Source: a virus
Reading direction: 5' to 3' (one strand)
Length of the DNA: 64,000 bases
IMG/VR virus record: IMGVR_UViG_3300044972_000310
Coordinates: 1 to 64,000 of that record
Positions 57,801-64,000 of this stretch are shown piece by piece (within the stretch, counting starts at the first letter, position 1; every line of letters begins with the position of its first letter). The notes under the pieces are model-generated. The model did not search any database, was not told the DNA's origin, and saw only the letters and a list, made by a program, of their open reading frames with translations. The position numbers and the translations under genes were made by a program.

Positions 57801-60800
57801 GTATCCAAATGTAGTAACACCGCTAATAGTAACCTGTGCTCCAACTTGACATCCATGATCAGTATCATCTGTATTAATTGTAATCACACTGCCGATTGTT
57901 GTTCCGGTGGAAGTAATAGTTTGAATATCATAACTAGGTGCAAATAATGCTCCAGTATTATATGTTACTCCTTTACCTGATTGATAACGAATATATTTCT
58001 TACTCATACGGATTGCAGTAGCACCGTGTGCTGATCCGCCAGTACCTAATTGTACGCCACCGTCAAACGGTCTGTGTACAAAGTAGCTGTCTGGACGAGC
58101 ATACACGTTACCAATTAATGTATTCTGTATAGCACCAGTTGCTCGAGCAGTATAGCGCAGAGATGTAGTAGTAGGAACTTGCTCAACAAAGTATGCGCCA
58201 GCTGCAAATTGTGCATTTGTGCCGCTACTAGTAATCTGAACAGTAATAGTACTTCCCGGAACAAATCCGTGTGCAGAAGTGAAGTTAACTTCAACAGTTG
58301 AGATAGCACCGTATGTAATGTCAGTATTGCCGCTGGCAATTTCAGAAGTGGTGATTGCATTAAGTGTAACAGCACTAATAAAGTTTTTAGTAGGAGCACT
58401 GATAGGAGTACCTACTGTAGATACAGTTTGTATAGCACCGCCAGCTGATACTGATAAAATGTTTATACTTGCTTGTTCACTTACTGAGCTAACTGTAAAT
58501 CGACCGTTGGTTCCGGACCCACCAATAGTAATAATATCACTGAGAGAATAAGCAGATCCCTGTGAGCTAATGTCAAATGACAACACACGCCCGTCAGTGA
58601 CTGTAAGGACTGTAAGAACTGCATTGTTTCCGCCGCCGGTAACACTAACTGTATTGCCAGCACTATACCCGCCGCCTGCTGTAGCTATTCCAGCAGCTAT
58701 AATTGTGCCGGGAACTATATTAGCAGTTCCAGTACCGCTGCCAACTCCAGTAACGGTAAATTTAAGTCCGGCGGGTGGTTGAGCAGTAATAGTAGTTGAT
58801 GTACGTAATTGAGAATTGTTAACCGTATACGTTCCCAGGCCGCCGGCCCCCGAAACAAACCCGGTAATATATGTTCCCGGAGTAATACTACCCCCAGTAA
58901 TATATGTACCATTTGCTAGGCTACCCGAAGAAACTGCTGTTATATCAAGAATAGTTCCGGCGCTGCCTGAACCGTTACTGATAGTACCGGTAAACTGGCC
59001 TAGAGCAAGGCCGCCAATTGCTACCCAATCTGTTGTGCCGTTAGTTACGATTTGATAAGAACGCCCTATTATAAAATTACCTGCTGTAGTAGTGTTAGCA
59101 GTAGCGGTTCCGGTACCACTGCCGACTCCGGTAGCAGTAAATGTTGTTCCAACAGTATTGTTTGGCGACCCGATTAGGGTAAAGTCAGTAGTACCTATTG
59201 AGACAATATTATAAGATTGATTAATAATAAAATTTCCAGCAACTGTAGGAGTTTCCGGCAACGCAACACTTATACCAACCGTTAGGCCAATGCCTGAACC
59301 AGTTAATGCAGTAGTATTAGCTAGACCGTTAGTGTATCCAGATCCACCGTTGGTAACTGCTAATGCGCCATTTGGCACTCCGATAGTATCGGCAACAATG
59401 TCAACAGTTAATCCGGTGCCGGTGCCGCCTGTTGTTGCTATATTATATCCAGTTGTATATCCAGTCCCACTTGATGTTAATATACTTGTACCTATTACTT
59501 TACCTACAACAATTGGTATGGTAATAGTATTACCTACAACATAACCAGATCCTGCACTGTTAATTGCAACAGCAGTTACAACCCCGCCTGACACCGTAGT
59601 ATCAACTGTAAGGCCAGTACCGGCAGGTGCAGTGGTCGCAACATCAGTAGATGCATTATATCCTTTCCCTCCAACTAGTGTAGTATTATCTAAACTTGCT
59701 ACTGTATTTTTTACACTAGCTGCTGTAACTGTAATAGTTGCAGTATTTGCAGGTGCTGTTCCCCCAAGATTTGTACCTGCAATTGTTATAGTATCAGTAG
59801 CAGTATATCCAGTTCCTGGTGTTGTGACTGTGGTTAGATAGGTGCTTCCAGAACGTGACACTATAAATTCACCGTTAATTCCCGTTCCTGACGTTGACGT
59901 TTGTGACAACCCTGAATATGATTGATTAGTGCCCAGAATGGCGCTAGTTAATGCTCCTCCCAAACTTACAGTATTGCCAGTTACATCAGTAACATTAACG
60001 GCATATCCGTTGCCGCGATCAAACACTAATCCTGAACTAATACCGGTAGTATCGTTAACTATGATGACAGTATCTCCAATGGCAGCATTTGTAGTTAAGG
60101 TTGTTGATGCTGCTGTCCCGCCTGACCCGGTAACCGCAGTAACTTGGGTACCGGTAGTAACACCAGTACCAGCTAGCGGAGATCCAATTGGCGGTGCTGT
60201 ACCGGTGAAGCCAATAATATCAACGCCAGCAGGAGTTATCAAACTAGTAGTAATATTGCCGCTAGATCCGGCAGAGAAAATGTTAAATGCTGGAGTTCCT
60301 ACTGAAGAGCCTGTATAAAATGCACCTTTTCGTAGTTGAGTATAAGTAGAACTTAACTGCTGGCCGTTTGTTGTTCCGACTTTTGATTTAGCATAATATT
60401 TAAATGTTACAAGATCCGTAACTTCGGCAATTAAAAAACTACCTTCTGCACGGCTAAATCCAGTAACTGAGTTTGCCAGTGCTTTAATTGTAATAGGATC
60501 ACTTACTACTAACCCATGAGAGTTTAATGTGGTAACAGTTATTAAACTTGAGCCAGACGCTCCGCTGCCACTACTTGCATCTGTTACCACATTAACTACT
60601 GCAATGTCAGATCCTGGGATTTCGTACACTGACGGATAATTTCTCATCAATCCAATTGCTTGCCATTTAGTTGGCTGTAGTCCGTACTCAAAGTCAGCAT
60701 CAAGCATACTTTGTGGAATACCAACTTTTTGACGCTCCATAGCATCAGTAGCAATACTGTTAAATCTAACGATTTGTTCTTTACCTTCTACAAATAACTG

Positions 60801-61574
60801 AATAGCATCAGTTACCATCATAGCACTAGTATCAATATCAAATATCAATGTGGTAATTTTTTCATTGCCGTAGAGTGCGCCTGCAAAATCACTATCAAAA
60901 TTTTCACTATAGGTTAAATCTGCACCCAATGTTGCGTCTGCAAAGTTATAAAGAATAACGTTACGAGTTGCATTAGTTATTAACAGAATATCTTTAAGTT
61001 TAAAGAATCCGGGGAATTTAATGTATCCCCTATTAGAAACTATAGCTGGTAAACTAACTAAGCCGTTAGTTATAACATTAATAATTGTATTGGTCAAATC
61101 TGACAATTTTGTAGCACCGGCTGGCTCAGCAGTATATGCATTGTTAATAACTTGAGTTACTATGCTTTGTCTAAATCCAAATGCAACATTTGTTAGAATA
61201 AAATTCTGTATTAGATCTCCAATAAATGTATGTACATATACTTCAGGCTGACGTGATCCATCAATTTGAGGAATACCATTTTCAAAATATTTGCTAGCAT
61301 TATTAACAGTTTGTCTGTTGCCACCTTTACGAAGATCGCTAATATATCCTTCTAAAATATAACTGACATCTCGTCGACATTTTTCAGCGTTATAAGAGTA
61401 GTAAATAAAAGGATAGATGTTGTTGTCAATATTGTATTGAATATATGCAATTGCTTCTTCTTGAATAAACTTTTTGTTTAATTCTAAAAGTGCATGAGTG
61501 TTGGGATATAAATTTACGTCCGGAACTACTACACCCGGTACAAACTTATAAGTTGAAATCTGCTTCTTTGCCAT
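54810..61574 (-). CDS. Giant repetitive virion structural protein (2254 residues)
   Basis: 2254 residues. The N-terminal 200 residues (VPDVNLYPNTHALLELNKKF, FIYYSYNAEKCRRDVSYIL) resemble the large structural proteins of T4-like marine myoviruses. A middle zone (about 430-1050) carries many Gly/Thr repeats of the form GTGYTATDTITIAGTNLGGT, and later sections repeat STARTDFLI blocks spaced by VLSATTFLISGQTI. Probably a fibre or whisker-like adhesin; the C-terminal FVSNPGGTDSLSLETLKEL domain may bind receptor. Confidence 0.7.
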   Translation of the reverse strand: MAKKQISTYKFVPGVVVPDVNLYPNTHALLELNKKFIQEEAIAYIQYNIDNNIYPFIYYSYNAEKCRRDVSYILEGYISDLRKGGNRQTVNNASKYFENGIPQIDGSRQPEVYVHTFIGDLIQNFILTNVAFGFRQSIVTQVINNAYTAEPAGATKLSDLTNTIINVITNGLVSLPAIVSNRGYIKFPGFFKLKDILLITNATRNVILYNFADATLGADLTYSENFDSDFAGALYGNEKITTLIFDIDTSAMMVTDAIQLFVEGKEQIVRFNSIATDAMERQKVGIPQSMLDADFEYGLQPTKWQAIGLMRNYPSVYEIPGSDIAVVNVVTDASSGSGASGSSLITVTTLNSHGLVVSDPITIKALANSVTGFSRAEGSFLIAEVTDLVTFKYYAKSKVGTTNGQQLSSTYTQLRKGAFYTGSSVGTPAFNIFSAGSSGNITTSLITPAGVDIIGFTGTAPPIGSPLAGTGVTTGTQVTAVTGSGGTAASTTLTTNAAIGDTVIIVNDTTGISSGLVFDRGNGYAVNVTDVTGNTVSLGGALTSAILGTNQSYSGLSQTSTSGTGINGEFIVSRSGSTYLTTVTTPGTGYTATDTITIAGTNLGGTAPANTATITVTAASVKNTVASLDNTTLVGGKGYNASTDVATTAPAGTGLTVDTTVSGGVVTAVAINSAGSGYVVGNTITIPIVVGKVIGTSILTSSGTGYTTGYNIATTGGTGTGLTVDIVADTIGVPNGALAVTNGGSGYTNGLANTTALTGSGIGLTVGISVALPETPTVAGNFIINQSYNIVSIGTTDFTLIGSPNNTVGTTFTATGVGSGTGTATANTTTAGNFIIGRSYQIVTNGTTDWVAIGGLALGQFTGTISNGSGSAGTILDITAVSSGSLANGTYITGGSITPGTYITGFVSGAGGLGTYTVNNSQLRTSTTITAQPPAGLKFTVTGVGSGTGTANIVPGTIIAAGIATAGGGYSAGNTVSVTGGGNNAVLTVLTVTDGRVLSFDISSQGSAYSLSDIITIGGSGTNGRFTVSSVSEQASINILSVSAGGAIQTVSTVGTPISAPTKNFISAVTLNAITTSEIASGNTDITYGAISTVEVNFTSAHGFVPGSTITVQITSSGTNAQFAAGAYFVEQVPTTTSLRYTARATGAIQNTLIGNVYARPDSYFVHRPFDGGVQLGTGGSAHGATAIRMSKKYIRYQSGKGVTYNTGALFAPSYDIQTITSTGTTIGSVITINTDDTDHGCQVGAQVTISGVTTFGYNGVYTVSDVITERQFSVIAYQTLGSTTPTLNSPCIMTVRQWHGSTVRAGIFDDQNGMFYQYDGRTLAVVRRSSTFQVAGVISVAANSNLVTGTNTRFSQQLTAGDRVVIRGMSHIITQIISDTSLTVAPDFRGVADVSNVKICKTVDLIVPQADWNLDPCNGSGPSGYNIDIGKMQMIGIQHTWYGAGFIDFMLRGADGNYVFAHRFRNSNVNTEAYMRTGNQPVRYEVVNEGAKDVLVSSMTSSQTTIPLQDSYYFPTAGTVIVDAEMIRYTGNTGSALTGCTRGANLTQFVAGAQRTFSGGVAASHSAGSGVVLISNTITPIISHWGSAFMIDGQFDSDRGYIFNYAATGISASVDKNTAFLIRLAPSVSNAQTGDLGERELLNRAQLLLSSIAVTSDPVDSADPFVGNTWSSGGTATSGLYYSNVSNGIKNWYQATSTGTFSSTAPTFTSGTGASGTFGVNLTWAGATPNNNGAIVVEGVLNPINYPTDPTKISWNSLNSSAAGGQPSFAQVASGGSVTWGGNVSTSTATVQGSFTTTLLAKSFAPATTTLTAVSFSAVSRLANAPALSSAQNATYQFAFSTARTDFLIPQATLAAFTTPLAVNDVISVTTFVTSGQRVSSITQNFITIGATTYARIVMTGTANFTSNSNTAVNNISFASSVAATYNTAVSTARTDFLITQTQYGATSAATSDVLSATTFLISGQTISSFTSNFTTIAGVVYARVIMSNFGTATSVAGTGNNVTVTVTSAATARYGSALSTARTDFLIRNDATDRTNIAVGDVLSLATFLTSGQTILSITPSYLTLSSVPYTRIVMSAAANSTSTSGVSNDQSVLTTAAGSGSTYTSLSYLFFTGSTWLASGAIIGTRVASSQTQFPAGTSVNAITTRTFGATTVYRVSFTQASNSAISASATLTFQFGAQYALPGEQVFSFVSNPGGTDSLSLETLKELTSTAIGGRGTFPNGPDVLAINVYKVAGAATPANVILRWGEAQA

Positions 61575-61589
61575 TTATTATTTCCTTGG

Positions 61590-62792
61590 TTAGCTTAATG
61601 CTATAGACATTGCAATTGCTCTTGTGTCGACGTATCTTTTATTTGATGCATGAGCTGGTTGACTTGGGGTTGTTGGAACTGAAATGTTTCCAGCAACTGA
61701 TAAATTTGTTAAGGTTCCAACTGTAGTTATGCTACTAGAGCCTGTCCAGGTACTTAATGCGGTGTTTTCAACATTACCTAATCCAACCATAGATTTACTA
61801 ACACCTCCAACAGTGCCTGTAAAAGTAGGGTCATTGATATCTGCTTTAACACTTAATCCGTCATCAACATACGTTTTAACTGCTGATTCCGTAGGAACGT
61901 TTAAATTGCTATTAGCTGATAATGCAGAATCGTTTGTAAATGCTGTTACTTGTACACCTGTACTGAATTCAAGTGACGCAAGATTAGTAATTATACCAGT
62001 ATCATCAGCATCAAGCTGACCAGTCATAACTAATATGTCTGTTAACGGGTCGTAGTTTAAAGGGGTAACTCCGCCAAAGATCCCATTATTATTAAATTGA
62101 ATATTGCCAACGCCGCCACCAGGTGGGTTAGTAGTTCCGCCGCCACCTCCTCCGGACTGTGCTACCCAAGATAATGCGCCGCCGCCGTTTGTTGATAAAA
62201 CAAATCCTGCTGTTCCGTCTGCAGCTGGCAATTGATATACAGTGTTTACTGTTAAGTTTGCAGGAGATTTAAATGAAATATGATTAGTATTATCTGTATC
62301 ATTGAACCTAAGCTCGCTAGCTGATCTTACTGTAAGAGTGGAGCTTGATGAAAATGTGCCTGTAACTGAACTGTTTCCGGTAATAGTTGCTCCGCCTGCT
62401 GAAACAGTTAGAGCATTTTCAGCAGTTAGTGTACTGGTAAAATTACCTGTGCTGCCTACATGCAAAGCACCACCAATACCAGCACCGCCTAACACAATTA
62501 ATGCACCATTTCCGCTAGTTGAGCTACTAGTTGAGTTTTGTATGTTCAACGCACCAGTAATTATGCCGCCATTGAATGTACTAGATAACGATAACGGACG
62601 CCATATATTGCTAGATCCGTCATAGTATAAAACCTGACCATTTGTTGCATTAAAAACATCTACATCAGATAATGTGTCAAGAGTACTTCCTGGGGGTTGT
62701 AAATTCCATGCAACGCCGTCCCATACCCAGGTATTTGAACCTACAGTATGAGTACTGTTAGTAACAGGGGAATTTGGAAAATTAATAGCCAT
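61590..62792 (-). CDS. Tail-fibre protein
   Basis: 400 residues: NFPNSPVTNSTHTVGSNTWV, then VLYYDGSSNIWRPLSLSS, a Gly-rich block (SGGGGGGTTNPPGGGVGN) and a fibre-like C-terminal part VAGNISVPTTPSQPAHASNK, ending IAMSIALS. Similar to phage tail fibres with repeated beta modules. Sits between the giant protein and the protease gene on the same strand. Confidence 0.7.
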   Translation of the reverse strand: MAINFPNSPVTNSTHTVGSNTWVWDGVAWNLQPPGSTLDTLSDVDVFNATNGQVLYYDGSSNIWRPLSLSSTFNGGIITGALNIQNSTSSSTSGNGALIVLGGAGIGGALHVGSTGNFTSTLTAENALTVSAGGATITGNSSVTGTFSSSSTLTVRSASELRFNDTDNTNHISFKSPANLTVNTVYQLPAADGTAGFVLSTNGGGALSWVAQSGGGGGGTTNPPGGGVGNIQFNNNGIFGGVTPLNYDPLTDILVMTGQLDADDTGIITNLASLEFSTGVQVTAFTNDSALSANSNLNVPTESAVKTYVDDGLSVKADINDPTFTGTVGGVSKSMVGLGNVENTALSTWTGSSSITTVGTLTNLSVAGNISVPTTPSQPAHASNKRYVDTRAIAMSIALS

Positions 62793-62821
62793 TTTTAATC
62801 TCTTTTTGTATTTATTACATT

Positions 62822-64000
62822 TTAACTAGCTGTAATAGTAAGGGGTTGACTGCTAGTAAACGGCCATCTTAAATATCTATTAGGGCTTCCCTGTAGGCTA
62901 GTTAAATCACTATACCCACCGCCACTATCAACGATTCTATTAGGAGTAGATCCGGTAGTAGATAACCAACGTATACAATCATCTGCGGTATAATGTCTCC
63001 TACTTCCAACAAGACATGCTAGCACTCCCGTAACTTGGGGAGCAGCCATGCTAGTTCCTTGTATTTTTTTTATATAAAAATTAACATTGTCAGGATGAGC
63101 AACTGCTCCGCTGCCTAAAGTAGCTGTTAACGGCATGGCACTTTGTACAGCTTCACCAGGTGCATACACAGTGATTCCGGGACCGCATGTACTAAATGCA
63201 GACTTGTTTTCTGTAAGAGCAGCTCGAATAGCACCTACTGAAATTACACTAGTAGGGCCATTAGGAGTTGAGCCTCTATGGTAATATCTAATATCTGCCC
63301 CAGATGTTGTATAATAATTGTTGTAATCTAACCCACCTAGTACATCTTGTTTGTGTGTATCATTGCCGGCAGCTGCAACTAGGATCATACCTGCATCTAT
63401 ACACGCAGTAATATCTGCATCAACACTGCTAACTCGAATGGGATGAGTATACACGCCTGCATTAAGATTATAAACACTTTCAATCATACCGTAAGCACTT
63501 TGTGCAGTAACAGCAGTCCACGGAGTTCCTCTATAATTACCACCTACTATATTTTGATAAGTTTGATAATAACCCCAACTCATGTTTACTACAGTAGGAT
63601 TAGTATTAGTTTTTAAATTGTGCCAAAGTCTCATCATGTTAAAACTTGCACTGATTCCAAATGCGTCAATGTCAAAAATTTTAATAGCATATAAGTTTGC
63701 AGCTCTTGCCCAGCCAAATCTACGCCCTGCGGCTGTCCCTGCACAATGAGTACCGTGCCCGTAGGTATCAGTATAGTGAGCTGGTCCTTGTGAATATGTC
63801 CCGGATAGTCCTGATGCTGCGGGCCAATTAATTTGCTGTAGTCTTAACGTAGTGCCGTCTTGAGCTAGCCATTCAGGATGTCCGACCTCAATACCCGAAT
63901 CTTGAATAACAACGTCAACATTCTCTCCTATAGCAGTATAGGCATGTTGATAGTTGAGATTTAACGTTGAAAACGGATTAACAGTATTTGTACATGAAGG
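62822..64000 (-). CDS. Subtilisin-like S8 serine protease (5' end missing)
   Basis: Open from the right edge to the stop at 62822; a start at 63637 is internal and would drop catalytic residues. The full triad is visible in frame: Asp in VVIQDSGIEVG (near 63900), His in YGHGTHCAGTAAG (near 63755) and Ser in GTSMAAPQVTG. Phage-borne S8 proteases are rare outside virion or toxin modules; here it could cleave fibre precursors or surface proteins. The last part ends SSQPLTITAS. Confidence 0.85.
   Translation of the reverse strand, partial: PSCTNTVNPFSTLNLNYQHAYTAIGENVDVVIQDSGIEVGHPEWLAQDGTTLRLQQINWPAASGLSGTYSQGPAHYTDTYGHGTHCAGTAAGRRFGWARAANLYAIKIFDIDAFGISASFNMMRLWHNLKTNTNPTVVNMSWGYYQTYQNIVGGNYRGTPWTAVTAQSAYGMIESVYNLNAGVYTHPIRVSSVDADITACIDAGMILVAAAGNDTHKQDVLGGLDYNNYYTTSGADIRYYHRGSTPNGPTSVISVGAIRAALTENKSAFSTCGPGITVYAPGEAVQSAMPLTATLGSGAVAHPDNVNFYIKKIQGTSMAAPQVTGVLACLVGSRRHYTADDCIRWLSTTGSTPNRIVDSGGGYSDLTSLQGSPNRYLRWPFTSSQPLTITAS

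Noticed and set aside
54913-62625. Many plus-strand open frames (70-130 residues)
   Set aside because: They are shadows of the Thr/Val/Gly-rich minus-strand structural genes, whose codon composition avoids stops on the opposite strand.
1-64000. CRISPR arrays, insertion sequences and integrase or attachment sites
   Set aside because: No regularly spaced repeats, transposase or integrase signatures were seen in the window.

Overview
The window looks like part of the genome of a large T4-like tailed phage (myovirus-type, Caudoviricetes) from an aquatic habitat. The reasons are tightly packed genes with ATGA/TAATG overlaps, T4-type late-promoter-like TATAAATA boxes, T4-like capsid-targeting leaders on internal virion proteins, PAAR tip, tail-fibre and beta-helix tailspike proteins, a DexA-like exonuclease, a class Ia ribonucleotide reductase and an Sm-like protein. 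No tRNA or rRNA gene was seen. Three features suggest, by inference only, an alphaproteobacterial host: a C4-type 5-aminolevulinate synthase, a circularly permuted two-piece tmRNA, and ROSE-like RNA thermometers. A betaproteobacterial host is not excluded, because permuted tmRNA and NDE-type tags also occur there.

Layout. 1-8556: ADP-heptose kinase and epimerase, then CTS-tagged virion proteins, YqgE, HNH, radical SAM, DUF454, an LpxH-like phosphoesterase, a glycosyltransferase, a secreted nuclease, a lipoprotein and a lipase. 8543-11921: mostly minus strand, with hemA, an alpha/beta hydrolase and small proteins, plus a plus-strand PA14 virion protein. 12020-20431: internal-virion block with two nucleotidyltransferase-like proteins, a KxDG ligase-like protein, several proteins with the leader M-[KR]-x-x-E-[FIL], duplicated small structural genes, and a textbook -1 frameshift signal. 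20462-30197: PD-(D/E)XK exonuclease, tailspike, nrdA - class II aldolase - nrdB, glutaredoxin, Sm-like protein, fibre, PAAR and deoxyribonucleotidase. 30194-37957: a dense set of small genes, including an HC1-like histone, IscU-IscA, a SleB endolysin, lipoproteins, ribosomal protein bS21, DexA-like exonuclease and MazG.

37958-42013 is a stress and pigment operon: dnaK, hsp20, clpS, heme oxygenase and a ferredoxin-dependent bilin reductase. With hemA it spans the entry and exit of tetrapyrrole metabolism (ALA synthesis, then heme to biliverdin to a reduced bilin). 44290-52442 is a complete-looking curli-type export cluster: CsgF, CsgG, a curlin-repeat protein, a FecR-domain protein, a discoidin plus curlin-repeat protein, small proteins, and a membrane CHASE2 class III nucleotide cyclase. 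I consider this the most striking candidate for an undescribed phage system. 52468-53745 holds small membrane proteins and the permuted tmRNA. 53868-64000 is a virion/adhesion block: a DUF4214 protein, a 2254-residue structural protein, a fibre protein and a partial subtilisin-like protease.

Two transcription signals recur: near-consensus sigma70 promoters (TTGACA-17-TATAAT class), which probably drive early or middle genes with the host polymerase, and TATAAATA-like late boxes. Several of both lie so close to the start codon that leaderless transcripts are implied. The translation and proteostasis genes (bS21, tmRNA, DnaK, Hsp20, ClpS) could together let the phage manage host translation and protein turnover. 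All functional calls come from reading motifs by eye; no database search was possible.
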